From: an uncultured Microbulbifer sp.
GTDB lineage: Bacteria > Pseudomonadota > Gammaproteobacteria > Pseudomonadales > Cellvibrionaceae
Assembly: GCF_947504145.1 (NCBI RefSeq)
Contig: NZ_CANNGQ010000006.1
Coordinates: 1-64,000, forward strand
Direction of reading: 5' to 3'
Length of the DNA: 64,000 nt
In this document: in pieces, positions 10,025 to 19,286 of the stretch
Numbering within the stretch: the stretch's first letter is position 1
Layout of the letters: every line of letters begins with the position of its first letter
Program-made: the position numbers and the translations under genes
The notes under the pieces: generated by a model
The model's database searches: none
The model's input: only the letters and a program-made list of their open reading frames with translations
Told to the model about the DNA's origin: nothing

Positions 10025-13000
10025 GTGCGCGTTGTCTCCCGCCTTTCGATTATTTTCGCCGGTATACTGATGCTGGCCCTGCTGGCGGGTATTTCCGGCT
10101 GGTTGAGCCGGCACCACTGGTTGCCCGCGGTGGTCAACCATCAGCTGCACGGAATCTCCGTGTCCGAGTTACGCGGGCTGACTCTTAACCGCCAGAACAA
10201 CCAGATTAGCGCACAGTTTGACCACCTGATTCTGATTACCGATACCGGGTTGCGCATCAGCATTGATGACGTGCAATTAATGGGCCTCAGAACAACAATT
10301 CGCGCAATGCGACGCGCGACAAACGGCAAAAAGGGAGAAAAAGAGCCAACCGCATCGGCGTTGGGCCAGCTGCGGGTCGCCCGAGTAACCGTGCACGCTC
10401 CCGACCAGGACCTCAAAAATTCAGCGGAACCGGAAACACCACACTCCGGTACAACTGCCAGTAACACGCGGTCTTCCGGAGGCAATACCTCAAACATCCC
10501 CTCGGACAGCGAACAATTTTCGATCAATGACATACTGCGCACACTGAGCAATATCCCCCTGAGTGCCCTGGCGATCGAGCAGCTTTACTGGGACGAAAGG
10601 TTCGACGGCTATCTCACCCTGTCATTCCAAAACGCCCCAGAGTCGCAGCCCTCCGGCCAGAAATTATCGGGACAGATCCGTAGCTCTCAGTGCGCCGATT
10701 GCGCGATCAATCTGACGTTCCAAAATCCGGAAGTGCGTCAACCCAGTGTTCAGTGGCAACTGTCACACGGGGAGGATTCAGTAGCAAATTTTCACGCCAC
10801 GCTAAACCGGGCGAAGACAGGGAAGAACGACACTGCGCAAGACGAGTGGACCCTGAAAAGTCGCCTTGCGGTCAAATCGCAACCAATAAAACAGCTGATC
10901 GAAGAACTGGAAATCCCCCTGAGCCCCCAAACCAATGGCACCGAAACGCTGGACTGGAGTGCACTGCTTCAATCCGTGACGGGGCAGATTGAACTGGGAC
11001 TTACGGGGCAAGTCCCGGACAAATTCGGGAGTACTGCAGACCTGACCGACCTGATCGCAACACTCGCCACACCGGCGCTCTCCACAGTACTACCGGAAAA
11101 CCTTGCCGGTGTTCCACTGGCGCTACAATATTCCGCCAGCTCTCCGCTGACCGTTCACCTGGCGACCGTTTCCCCGCTGGCGGTAAAAAGTGCACAGGGC
11201 GATTTCACCCTTCAGCTCACGCCCAAAATCGAGCACCCGCAAGCGGACGGCGTATTCTCAAGTCCGCTACTGCAGGTTCACGTTGCGCTTGGCACGAGCG
11301 AACGCACTCCAGTAGCCCGCCATGCAATCCGCTTTGATGGACACTACGATCTGTCCCAAATTGCTCCGCTATTGTCCGGTGCGAAGTGGAAGTCCACTCT
11401 CGGCGACTACCGGCTGAACGGGCTCAGCGGTCGCCACCGATTTACCGGAAGCGCTTTACTCCCCTCACTGGAAAGTCTTTCTGCTGGAAAGACCCCAGCG
11501 ACATTCGAGCAGCTTTCCACGCAAATTGAGCTGACAGCACCATTAGAGTTTCGAGTTTCCTTGCCAGAACAAGAAAATCCACTGGCGGCGATTGGCTGGA
11601 AAGGCGCACAAGTCCAGGTTCGAGCCAGCAAGCCGTTGATTGTCTCTGCTGATAAGATTCCCGGCGCAGTCACACTGAAACTCTCCGATCTCGAATTCAA
11701 AGCCACTGAACACAACAAGAACCCAGGCAAAAATACTGAATACCCGCCAATCCTCGCGGGCACGGTCAGCAGAGGCTTGTGCACACGTTTGCCCGCTGTT
11801 GATTGCGCGATTTCCCTGAAGACCAGCCTGAACAGGCTGAATCTGGTTGACGCCGCGACGGCTGTGGAACAGCTGGATTTTGAAACATCAGTTGCGGTCA
11901 AACATCCCGAGGATACTGACCATACGGAGTACACGTTTAACAACCTCAACCTTGTCGCCGCTAAAATAACCTCGGGCCCCGCGACGATTTCCGCTCCTGA
12001 GTTATTCACCCAACAGGCTGCATGCCGGATAAGCGAGCAGGAAACCGCCTGTAAAATTCCCCAACTGGCACTGAGTATCGCACCGCTGGCACTGGAAGAC
12101 AGCCGGATCAGTGGTGCGGTTTTCCTTGAGGAAGTTGCGCTGAAGAACACCACCGGCAAACAGTTTGGCGTTAATATCCAGGCACGGTTTCGTGGAGAAA
12201 ACCTGAACATATTAGCCATCGACCAATTCAAATCGAGTATCGCTGCCAGTGGCCGTATGGCACTTGCCGACGGTCTGCTTGCGGGAAGCGGGCAGGCTGC
12301 CGCCGGGCCACTGAAGGTGGATTCCGTGTGGACCCACAGTCTCGAAACGGGCCAAGGCAAGCTGCAGCTGACGCTGCCGGAGACCACGTTCTCACCAAAC
12401 AACACCTTGAGCCAGGCGGTGCACGGCTTACCTGCGGACATAGTCGACGGCACGCTGAGTGGGTCTGCGCAACTCAACTGGCCGGAGCAAGGGCAAGATC
12501 ACGCCGTTCTGGCAATGAAGGAGACAGGGCTTCAAGTCGGTGAAAGCTTCATTGTGGGCGTCAATACCGAGATAACACTACAACAGCGTGGCAACCGCTG
12601 GTCTACTGAAAAACCCGCACCGGTATCGATCAATACCGCAGATGTGGGCGTGGCGGTGAACAACCTGCACTTCGCACTCGCCCTGGACCCGACAGGCGAC
12701 CTGACATTGCAAAATTTTGCCGCAGAGTTGCTCGAAGGCGTTCTGACGTCAGACAAATTAACCTGGAATCTCAACGGCGAAGAGCGCCGCTCCCAGCTCC
12801 AGTTTACCGGCATCGCCATCGGCGCCCTTGCCCGGGAAATGGAATCCCAGAACTTTGCCGCCAGCGGTCTGCTCGACGCACGGATCCCGCTGGTCACCGA
12901 CAAGCAGGGTGTCACTGTTGAGAATGGCACCATCCAATCCCGCCCACCCGGTGGCCGCTTGCGCTACTACGGCGCTTTTTCGCCCGCTATGCTCGGCAGT

Positions 13001-13249
13001 AACCCCCAGCTGAAACTCCTTGCCGGCGCGCTGGAGGATTACAACTACCGGGATATAAATGGCACCATTACTTACCCGTTAAGTGGCGACCTGAACCTGA
13101 ACTTGAAATTGACCGGCCGCAGTAAGGCCATTGATGCCAATCGGGACCTGATCATCAACCTGAACCTTGAAAACAACATTCCCACCATGTTGCGCTCACT
13201 GCAGGCCAGCCGGGACCTCACAGACGTACTGGAGCAGCAGGTTCAGTAA
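10025..13249 (+). CDS. ydbH: YdbH-family AsmA-like intermembrane protein
   Basis: A 1074-residue inner-membrane-anchored periplasmic protein with one N-terminal transmembrane helix (about residues 5-28) followed by a long beta-rich body. The C-terminus (GGRLRYYGAF, ALEDYNYRDINGTI, GDLNLNLKLTGRS) is the conserved YdbH module. In E. coli, YdbH is an AsmA-like protein that, with the lipoprotein YnbE, bridges inner and outer membranes and supports anterograde phospholipid transport. This version is about 200 residues longer than E. coli YdbH (879), partly through a low-complexity Ser/Thr/Asn-rich insert around residues 130-165. It starts with GTG at 10025, with GAGG 7 nt upstream. ynbE and ydbL follow on the same strand. 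Confidence 0.88.
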   Translation: MRVVSRLSIIFAGILMLALLAGISGWLSRHHWLPAVVNHQLHGISVSELRGLTLNRQNNQISAQFDHLILITDTGLRISIDDVQLMGLRTTIRAMRRATNGKKGEKEPTASALGQLRVARVTVHAPDQDLKNSAEPETPHSGTTASNTRSSGGNTSNIPSDSEQFSINDILRTLSNIPLSALAIEQLYWDERFDGYLTLSFQNAPESQPSGQKLSGQIRSSQCADCAINLTFQNPEVRQPSVQWQLSHGEDSVANFHATLNRAKTGKNDTAQDEWTLKSRLAVKSQPIKQLIEELEIPLSPQTNGTETLDWSALLQSVTGQIELGLTGQVPDKFGSTADLTDLIATLATPALSTVLPENLAGVPLALQYSASSPLTVHLATVSPLAVKSAQGDFTLQLTPKIEHPQADGVFSSPLLQVHVALGTSERTPVARHAIRFDGHYDLSQIAPLLSGAKWKSTLGDYRLNGLSGRHRFTGSALLPSLESLSAGKTPATFEQLSTQIELTAPLEFRVSLPEQENPLAAIGWKGAQVQVRASKPLIVSADKIPGAVTLKLSDLEFKATEHNKNPGKNTEYPPILAGTVSRGLCTRLPAVDCAISLKTSLNRLNLVDAATAVEQLDFETSVAVKHPEDTDHTEYTFNNLNLVAAKITSGPATISAPELFTQQAACRISEQETACKIPQLALSIAPLALEDSRISGAVFLEEVALKNTTGKQFGVNIQARFRGENLNILAIDQFKSSIAASGRMALADGLLAGSGQAAAGPLKVDSVWTHSLETGQGKLQLTLPETTFSPNNTLSQAVHGLPADIVDGTLSGSAQLNWPEQGQDHAVLAMKETGLQVGESFIVGVNTEITLQQRGNRWSTEKPAPVSINTADVGVAVNNLHFALALDPTGDLTLQNFAAELLEGVLTSDKLTWNLNGEERRSQLQFTGIAIGALAREMESQNFAASGLLDARIPLVTDKQGVTVENGTIQSRPPGGRLRYYGAFSPAMLGSNPQLKLLAGALEDYNYRDINGTITYPLSGDLNLNLKLTGRSKAIDANRDLIINLNLENNIPTMLRSLQASRDLTDVLEQQVQ

Positions 13250-13408
13250 CCGATTCAACCATCTGCGCGAGATGGCACCGAATTCGGTACACTGTTCAGT
13301 TACGGTTAATCCGGCAGTATCTATAGTAATCATCAACAGTTCCCAGATGCCATCCATGGACCATCAGGGAATCCTGAGCAAACCCCTGAAGATATACGGG
13401 AGTATTCA

Positions 13409-13621
13409 GTGAATCAGACAGGAATCCTCAAGCGCCCGGCACTTTGCTTGCTGCTGGCGCTCGGCCTGGCGGCTACCAGCGCCTGTACGCCCACGGTCGC
13501 CGTGCAGGCCCCCAGTGAGCCCATCACCGTCAATCTCAACGTGAAAATTGAGCACGAAATTCGCGTCAAGGTAGACAAGGAACTGGACAGCCTGTTTGAA
13601 GATAAAGAAGGAATTTTCTGA
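13409..13621 (+). CDS. ynbE: YnbE-family outer-membrane lipoprotein
   Basis: A 70-residue protein with a lipoprotein-type signal (hydrophobic core LCLLLALGLAATSAC) and acylated Cys at about residue 26. The short mature part, rich in alternating beta-strand residues (ITVNLNVKIEHEIRVKVD), is the YnbE domain. In E. coli this lipoprotein adds its strand to the C-terminus of YdbH to complete the bridge. It begins with GTG at 13409, preceded by GGGAG. It lies 159 bp after ydbH, a wider gap than expected for a tight operon, and its stop codon overlaps the ydbL start. Confidence 0.88.
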   Translation: MNQTGILKRPALCLLLALGLAATSACTPTVAVQAPSEPITVNLNVKIEHEIRVKVDKELDSLFEDKEGIF

Positions 13622-13986
13622 TGAACGAGAAAAGGAAACTGACAGCCATGAAACCATTGGTGAAAAAACTGATTTCCGGGCTTTTTTCTCTCACCCTGCT
13701 AATCGCCCTGCCCGCCGCCGCAATATCCCTGAAAGAGGCCCAGAGCAAAGGCGTGGTCGGCGAAGCGAACAGTGGTTATATCGCCGTAGTGCAGGACAGC
13801 TCGCCAGAAGTAGATGCACTGGTGGCAGAGGTGAACGCCAAACGCAAACGGGAGTATGCCGCCATCGCCAAGCGCAATAACATCGACATTAGCCAGGTGG
13901 CAGCACGTGCGGCGGAAAAACTGGAGTCCCGTCTTTCCAGCGGTGAGTATTACCAGGACAACCTGGGGCGCTGGAAGCAGAAATAA
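13621..13986 (+). CDS. ydbL: YdbL family protein (DUF1318), periplasmic
   Basis: A 121-residue secreted protein: a signal peptide (KKLISGLFSLTLLIALPAAA) and a DUF1318 domain with the characteristic AQSKGVVGEANSGYIAV and AAIAKRNNIDISQVAARAAEKL segments. In E. coli, YdbL acts as a chaperone-like partner limiting YnbE multimerisation. The ATG at 13621 overlaps the ynbE stop (TGATG), with AAGGAA upstream. An internal ATG at 13648 with its own AAAGGAAA gives a more standard signal peptide and may be the true start. Confidence 0.88.
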   Translation: MNEKRKLTAMKPLVKKLISGLFSLTLLIALPAAAISLKEAQSKGVVGEANSGYIAVVQDSSPEVDALVAEVNAKRKREYAAIAKRNNIDISQVAARAAEKLESRLSSGEYYQDNLGRWKQK

Positions 13987-14017
13987 GCAGTAGCCATCAG
14001 AAAAAGGCCACAACGAA

Positions 14018-14045
14018 AAAACCCGCAATCTGGATTGCGGGTTTT
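14018..14045. terminator. Bidirectional terminator between ydbL and rpoS
   Basis: AACCCGCAATC (14020-14030) pairs with GATTGCGGGTT (14033-14043). A six-A run on the left makes it a strong terminator for the leftward rpoS transcript; the right side has four T for the rightward ydbL transcript. Confidence 0.85.
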
Positions 14046-14093
14046 AACAAAGTCAATGAGAGGGGAGGAACCGGTTGCGCTTTCTCTATCTCT

Positions 14094-14136
14094 GATGGGA
14101 TGCCCCGGTTGGTCACCAGCCGGGGGGCAACCCATC
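14094..14136 (-). promoter_or_regulatory. Large hairpin at the 3' end of rpoS
   Basis: GATGGG (14094-14099) pairs with CCCATC (14131-14136), and an inner CCCCGG/CCGGGG stem (14103-14108, 14120-14125) encloses TTGGT/ACCAG. The structure reaches the last base pairs of the rpoS stop codon. It may protect the mRNA 3' end or assist termination. Confidence 0.5.
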
Positions 14137-15217
14137 AAAGATTGGCGAACAGTGACATTCCATCCAGCCCCTGGGCTTCCATCACTTCACGCAGACGTTT
14201 CAGTGCGTCCACCTGAATCTGGCGTACACGCTCCCGCGTCAGACCAATTTCACGCCCTACTTCTTCCAGGGTGCTGGCCTCGTATCCACGCAGACCAAAC
14301 CGGCGGGAAACCACTTCACACTGCTTGTCCGGAAGCTCGCTGAGCCAGCGGTTGATGCTGTCGAACAGGTCCTTGTCCTGCAGCAATTCCGCCGGGTCTG
14401 ATTCCTGTTGATCCGGAATGGTATCGACCAGTGTCTTTTCCGAGGAAGGGCCGATGGGCGTATCGACAGAAGTCACGCGCTCGTTGAGCCCGAGCATTCT
14501 TTCAACATCTTCTACCGGCTTTTCCAGCAGGTTGGCAATTTCTTCCGCACTGGGTTCGTGATCCAGTTTCTGGGCCAGCTCACGAGATGCGCGCAGATAG
14601 ACGTTGAGTTCTTTCACCACATGAATCGGCAGACGGATGGTACGTGTCTGGTTCATGATGGCGCGTTCGATGGTCTGGCGAATCCACCAGGTGGCGTAGG
14701 TAGAGAAACGGAAACCGCGTTCCGGATCAAATTTTTCCACCGCGCGGATCAGACCGAGGTTGCCCTCTTCTATTAGGTCCAGCAAAGCCAGTCCGCGGCT
14801 GACATAACGGCGGGCGATTTTTACAACCAGTCGAAGGTTGCTCTCAATCATGCGCTTACGCGCGGCCGCGTCGCCTCGCAGGGCTTTACGTGCGTAGTAA
14901 ACTTCTTCTTCTGCGGTCAGCAGAGGAGAAAAACCGATTTCGTTGAGATATAGCTGGGTAGCATCGAGATTTTTTTGCCCGCGGGCATCATCCGTTGTAC
15001 GGATAGGTGTTTTCTGGGAGGTTTTCGTCGTAGACGCTTTCGAAGTGGCTTTCGAAGCGCTGGTTTTGTGAGAGATTGTTTCGGCGCTTTTTTTTGCCGT
15101 TTTGCTCCGGGGACGGCTTTTTTTGGTTTCTAATGTGGATTCTTCCCGATCCACTGATTCGGGAGAAAGATCCGCTCTGGCGTTGAGCTCCAGGTGATCG
15201 TGTCGTTGTGCTTCCAT
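14135..15217 (-). CDS. rpoS: RNA polymerase sigma factor RpoS
   Basis: A 360-residue sigma-70 family factor for stationary phase and general stress. [22 protein letters not shown] marks the start of region 1.2, with RpoS wording; [18 protein letters not shown] and [18 protein letters not shown] are regions 2.1-2.4; the C-terminal [20 protein letters not shown] is the region 4.2 helix-turn-helix. The start at 15217 has AAGGAG 8 nt upstream; an ATG at 15313 is possible but has poorer support. The region before 1.2 is about 85 residues, some 30 longer than in E. coli. It is Lys/Ser/Thr-rich and basic instead of acidic. It follows nlpD, and in relatives the main rpoS promoter lies within nlpD. 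Confidence 0.96.
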   Translation of the reverse strand: MEAQRHDHLELNARADLSPESVDREESTLETKKSRPRSKTAKKSAETISHKTSASKATSKASTTKTSQKTPIRTTDDARGQKNLDATQLYLNEIGFSPLLTAEEEVYYARKALRGDAAARKRMIESNLRLVVKIARRYVSRGLALLDLIEEGNLGLIRAVEKFDPERGFRFSTYATWWIRQTIERAIMNQTRTIRLPIHVVKELNVYLRASRELAQKLDHEPSAEEIANLLEKPVEDVERMLGLNERVTSVDTPIGPSSEKTLVDTIPDQQESDPAELLQDKDLFDSINRWLSELPDKQCEVVSRRFGLRGYEASTLEEVGREIGLTRERVRQIQVDALKRLREVMEAQGLDGMSLFANL

Positions 15218-15469
15218 TTCCCCAACTCCTTGTACTTTGCCTGTATCAGCCGCTTTGACAGCTCGCGACGCTGAATCGGTCGCTGTCAGTGCGACAGCCT
15301 CCGTTCCCGGCACTCACCCTCGTTGGTGAGTTGTGTCACTGCAGGGCAGTTACTGCCGATCCCGGTGACTACCTCAAGTGGTTATAAATAAAAGTCCATT
15401 TTTATTGCACAACAGCGTAAAGACAGGGAGATCTTCGCACCGACCAGGTCAGATAGACCAAGCAAGGGG

Positions 15470-16303
15470 TTAAGGCAGATAGATCAATGGATCTACCGGT
15501 TGACCATTTCGGCGAATTTCAAAGTGGAGCATATCGCGGTCGGTACCACTCGAACCCAGTTCCGCTATCCGTTGCCCTGCTTTGACCTTCGCCCCCTCAC
15601 CGACAAGTAACTTGTCGTTGTGGGCATAAGCGCTGAGGAATTCCTCACTGTGCTTGATGATCAAAAGTTTACCGTAACCTCTCAGTGCGCTTCCGGCGTA
15701 AATCACTGTGCCATCCGCTGCTGCCTGAACAGATTCCCCCTTTTTCCCGGCGATATCAACACCCTTTCGCAAGGGGTTATTGGGCTGGAAACGGGAGATT
15801 ACTCTCCCCTTCACGGGCCAGTGCCAATTTGTGTCAAATTTGTTACTGACCGTTTTTGACGATTTTTTCGCAACTTTTGGTGCCGTTTTTTTAACAGGTG
15901 CAGGCTTGACTGAGGCCACCCGACGAGGCTTTGCCGGCACCACCGGTGCCTTTTTCACCACTGGCGCTGGCACCCGACCAGTGAGTTTGATTCGCTGCCC
16001 GGGAAAGATTCGATAGGGCGCAGGAATCCGGTTTATATATGCCAAGTCTTTGAAATCTTTACTATATCTCCAGGCAATCGAGTACAGGGTTTCACCGCGA
16101 CTCACCGTGTGGTGCTGGATTTTTTGGCTGGGCGGCTGCCCGAGGGAGGAAGTAGGAGCAAGATTGCTGGAACAGGCCGTGATAACGACCAACAGCAAGG
16201 GTGCGGTAATTATTTTAAACAGGGAAAACCCAAAATGGCACAAAAAACACCCTTCCGCTCTGGTGATAACAGTGTTTTTTTGTAGAGTTTTACGCCGATT
16301 CAT
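15470..16303 (-). CDS. nlpD: NlpD, LytM-domain lipoprotein activator of cell-wall amidase
   Basis: A 277-residue outer-membrane lipoprotein. The hydrophobic core and lipobox (LLLVVITACSS) come after an unusually long N-terminal stretch, with Cys at about residue 44. A LysM peptidoglycan-binding domain follows (HTVSRGETLYSIAWRYS to IFPGQRIKL), then a Lys/Ala/Pro linker and a C-terminal M23/LytM domain. The LytM zinc ligands are degenerate: the expected His of the first motif is replaced in RKGVDIAGKKG, as in E. coli NlpD, which activates AmiC and is not itself a peptidase. It sits directly upstream of rpoS, as in most gammaproteobacteria. Confidence 0.93.
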   Translation of the reverse strand: MNRRKTLQKNTVITRAEGCFLCHFGFSLFKIITAPLLLVVITACSSNLAPTSSLGQPPSQKIQHHTVSRGETLYSIAWRYSKDFKDLAYINRIPAPYRIFPGQRIKLTGRVPAPVVKKAPVVPAKPRRVASVKPAPVKKTAPKVAKKSSKTVSNKFDTNWHWPVKGRVISRFQPNNPLRKGVDIAGKKGESVQAAADGTVIYAGSALRGYGKLLIIKHSEEFLSAYAHNDKLLVGEGAKVKAGQRIAELGSSGTDRDMLHFEIRRNGQPVDPLIYLP

Positions 16304-16512
16304 TATTCTCTTTTTACATCAAAGGGGTGCATTTATGGAAAAAGTGTCTAAAGAAATGTGCTGTTTCCCCCCTTGCCGGCGGCGAAAAAACCTGCCCCTT
16401 TACACCGCCATGGTGAAAAGCTTTTCTTCAAAATATCTGTCACGTCAGACTTGTAAGTCAGTCGACATTTTCCATTGGCACAAAGCGCCCTGAGCCTGTG
16501 AGCCAATTCCCG

Positions 16513-17478
16513 TTACCGCTGTGCGACTTTTCCTACAAAGCGCCAGTTCAGCCACTCAATCCCCAGCACCAGTAAGACCGCACCTACAGCGGCGAGTGCC
16601 GCACCGACAATATAAGAAGGCTCACCGGAGCTCGCGGCAAATTCACCAGGCGAGACATTGGACATCATGGGGACGAATTCCTCCCCCACTCCAGCGGCAC
16701 TCTCCCCACCAGTACTATCTACCGCCAACTTCCACGGCCAGACAATTTTGAGACTGCCGAGCAGGATTCCCACCAGAAAAGTGAGGGTGACTGACGGGAA
16801 GCGATGCATCAGCCAGGAAAGCAACCGGCTGAATAACAACAGTCCGGTAACGGCGCCCGCCGCAAACCACATGAGCGCATTGACCTGAAACTGGTGCACC
16901 GCCGCAATGACCTGGGGATATATGCCTATCATCAGCAGGATAAAAGATCCGGAAATCCCCGGCAGTATCATGGCGCAGATCGCCAGGGCACCCGAGAAAA
17001 ACAGGGTATAAGGATTTGCCGCGATTTCGCTCGGCCGCATCTCGCTGATCAGCACTGCCAGGGCCACCCCAAGGAGCAGCGCCACCCAGCACCGCCAGCT
17101 CCACCGGGGTACTCTGCGCGCGATAGGCACCACAGAAGCGAGTATCAAACCAAAAAAGAAGCCCCAGACCACAATCGGGTAGTTCGCCAACAAGTAGCTG
17201 ATCAATTTGGCCAGACTGAAGATGCTGACGAGAACACCGGAGAATAGCGCCAGCAGAAAGGTACCGTTGATCTGGCGCCAGGCCGCGCCAATACCCTCCT
17301 TGAACAGAATGGTGACCGTATGCGGCCCGATCCGGCTGAGGGAATCCAAGAGTTCCTGGTATATACCGGTGATAAAGGCAATGGTGCCTCCAGAGACGCC
17401 CGGCACCACGTCCGCCGCCCCCATGGCCAGCCCGCGTGCCGCCACACCGAGATACCGATTCCTTAGTAGCCCGGCCAT
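16513..17478 (-). CDS. popT: DUF368 membrane protein, PopT-type undecaprenyl phosphate translocase
   Basis: A 321-residue inner-membrane protein with about eight to ten hydrophobic helices. It has the two DUF368 signature motifs: GAADVVPGVSGGTIAFITGIY near the N-terminus and the inverted-repeat counterpart AMILPGISGSFILLMIGIY in the middle. DUF368 members were shown in other bacteria to recycle undecaprenyl phosphate across the membrane for peptidoglycan and O-antigen synthesis. Its ATG overlaps the pcm stop codon (TGATG), so translation is coupled to pcm. The start codon at 17478 is fixed by this overlap. The symbol is by family; specificity is not proved here. Confidence 0.88.
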   Translation of the reverse strand: MAGLLRNRYLGVAARGLAMGAADVVPGVSGGTIAFITGIYQELLDSLSRIGPHTVTILFKEGIGAAWRQINGTFLLALFSGVLVSIFSLAKLISYLLANYPIVVWGFFFGLILASVVPIARRVPRWSWRCWVALLLGVALAVLISEMRPSEIAANPYTLFFSGALAICAMILPGISGSFILLMIGIYPQVIAAVHQFQVNALMWFAAGAVTGLLLFSRLLSWLMHRFPSVTLTFLVGILLGSLKIVWPWKLAVDSTGGESAAGVGEEFVPMMSNVSPGEFAASSGEPSYIVGAALAAVGAVLLVLGIEWLNWRFVGKVAQR

Positions 17479-18119
17479 CAGCGCACGACTCCGCTCAATA
17501 AGGGCACAAAACGCACAGGTTCTGCCTTTTCCACGTCGAAACGCTCGCCGTCTTCACTGCGGCTGACGACGGTCAGGTACTGGCTGTCGCTACCCACTGG
17601 TATCACCAGTACGCCGCCCGGTGCTAATTGCTCTCTCAGCTCATCGGGGACACTGGCCGGCGCTGCGGCGCATAAAATGGCATCGAAGGGTCCCTGCTCT
17701 GGCCAGCCGAAGCCACCATTGCTAAGGCGCATTTCCACATTGTAAATACCCAGTTCGCGCATACGCTGCCGAGCCTTGATCAACAGGGGCTCGACTCGCT
17801 CTACCGAATACAGCTTGTCGACCAGCCGGGCGAGGATCGCGGTCTGATAACCGGATCCGGCGCCGACTTCCAGCACCCGGGCACGGGCGCGGGCGCGGCT
17901 CATCAGGAGCTCGGTCATGCGCGCAACAATATAGGGTTGGGAGATTGTCTGGCCGTAACCGATCGGCAGGGCGGTGTCTTCGTAGGCACGGATGGCCAGC
18001 GCCTCGTCGAGAAACAGGTGGCGCGGGGTGGACGCCATGACATCCAGCACCTCTTCGCTGCTGATACCTTCTTCCCGCAGCCGCTGAATCAGGCGATTGC
18101 GGGTACGCTGGGAAGTCAT
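17478..18119 (-). CDS. pcm: Protein-L-isoaspartate O-methyltransferase
   Basis: A 213-residue SAM-dependent enzyme that repairs isoaspartyl residues in aged proteins. ATPRHLF-type (here STPRHLFLDEAL), the IGYGQTISQPYIVARMTELL substrate loop and the SAM motif VLEVGAGSGYQTAILARL are all present. I place the start at MTSQRTRNRL (18119) with AGG 9 nt upstream, giving the usual family length; longer starts at 18191 or 18149 lack a good ribosome site. It is coupled to the DUF368 gene downstream. Its upstream neighbour is truD, without the surE gene normally found between them. Confidence 0.94.
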   Translation of the reverse strand: MTSQRTRNRLIQRLREEGISSEEVLDVMASTPRHLFLDEALAIRAYEDTALPIGYGQTISQPYIVARMTELLMSRARARARVLEVGAGSGYQTAILARLVDKLYSVERVEPLLIKARQRMRELGIYNVEMRLSNGGFGWPEQGPFDAILCAAAPASVPDELREQLAPGGVLVIPVGSDSQYLTVVSRSEDGERFDVEKAEPVRFVPLLSGVVR

Positions 18120-18281
18120 ACCCAGGCCTTCATGTCTAAATCGATCCATAAGGACGCACAGTCTCCCTGCAAGCAGATCGCCGGTTGCCACTGCAAAGCG
18201 GCACTCTTTATATATTCCGTCTATAAAATCCGGCGATTGGCCGGGGTCACGATTGTGCCACCGGTCACATTTTGTTGTCGT

Positions 18282-19286
18282 TTATTTTATTGCGCTGAAG
18301 GACAGGTTGGCCAGCTCCGCGACTTCCCGCAGTACCGCCGTGGCGAAGGTACCCGGTGGCAGCGCAAATGCCAGTGTGAGGTCACCCTCCTCCCAGCTGG
18401 CCTGAAAGCCCTGTGGCTGCAGTACCAGGGCGCGCCGCTCCTGGCTGAGACCACAGTGTTCCAGCCAGTCACGCCACGGCTTCCATGGGGCCATCGCGTC
18501 TTCTTCCTGCACCAATTGTTGATCGCTCGCGGGGTTGCGGCCACGCCCCCATAGCGGGCCGGACCCCGTCGCTTCTGGCTCTCCATCGAGTAACTGCTGC
18601 CAGTTGCCCTGCCGCACCCGGTCCCCGAGCACCTGATTGAACAGCCAGCTGCGTGCGGCAGACATGGCGAAAGCCTTCTGGTTGCGGGGAATTCTGCCCC
18701 GTTTGCCCGCTTGCTGATCCATCGCAAACCGGTTTGCCAGATCCAGGTTACCGCCATTGTGACCGAAGCGCTGCTCGCCAAAATAATTGGGAACCCCGGC
18801 AGGCACCTGCGCGAGAACCGCCTCAGCCGCTTCGCGATCCCCCTGCACGTTGCGCAGCCGGATCTGAAAACGGTTGCCCAGGTGATCCCCACGGCGCAGT
18901 TTTTTCGTGCCGCGGAAATGCTGAAGCACCGTAATTTCATCGTTGTTCAGCCGATGCCAGTCCGGCTCTGGCTTTTGTGCCAGCCACACACTGAACCACT
19001 GAGTGGTGACCGCATGACGATCCTTCAGGCCGTAGTAGCCCACATCTTTGCTTTGTACACCGGCAAGCTGAGCCAGCTGCTGGGCAACATAACCGGTGTT
19101 GGCGCCACGTTTGCGGATCTGCACCACCACGTGCTCACTGACTTCCGCTTCGGGCGCAGGCTCGGGCGCTGCCAGCTCATCCACTACAAAATCTTCCGGC
19201 TCTGTCCGAAAGTCCGCACGAATGGCGGCGCCGCCGAGGGCGCGCGGCCAATCGAGATCCCAGGGCTGGGTTTCCTGTTCGCTCAC
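18282..19286 (-). CDS. truD: tRNA pseudouridine(13) synthase TruD
   Basis: A 334-residue enzyme that isomerises uridine 13 of tRNA-Glu to pseudouridine. The TruD signature is [18 protein letters not shown] with the catalytic Asp in [20 protein letters not shown] and [18 protein letters not shown] are also conserved. Its ATG overlaps the ispF stop codon by four bases (ATGA), showing translational coupling in the operon. Length is normal (about 340-350). Confidence 0.95.
   Translation of the reverse strand: MSEQETQPWDLDWPRALGGAAIRADFRTEPEDFVVDELAAPEPAPEAEVSEHVVVQIRKRGANTGYVAQQLAQLAGVQSKDVGYYGLKDRHAVTTQWFSVWLAQKPEPDWHRLNNDEITVLQHFRGTKKLRRGDHLGNRFQIRLRNVQGDREAAEAVLAQVPAGVPNYFGEQRFGHNGGNLDLANRFAMDQQAGKRGRIPRNQKAFAMSAARSWLFNQVLGDRVRQGNWQQLLDGEPEATGSGPLWGRGRNPASDQQLVQEEDAMAPWKPWRDWLEHCGLSQERRALVLQPQGFQASWEEGDLTLAFALPPGTFATAVLREVAELANLSFSAIK

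Noticed and set aside
11407..12477. 356-codon minus-strand ORF
   Set aside because: Antisense to ydbH. It is explained by the high-GC codon bias of the sense frame.
15470..16303. NlpD as an active M23 endopeptidase
   Set aside because: The first zinc-ligand His is not present in RKGVDIAG, so it is taken as an amidase activator like E. coli NlpD.
16335..16493. 52-codon plus-strand ORF with four Cys and an AAGGGG site between nlpD and DUF368
   Set aside because: The best small-ORF candidate of the window, but no conserved pattern, and the sequence lies in the leftward operon gap. Kept out for lack of support.
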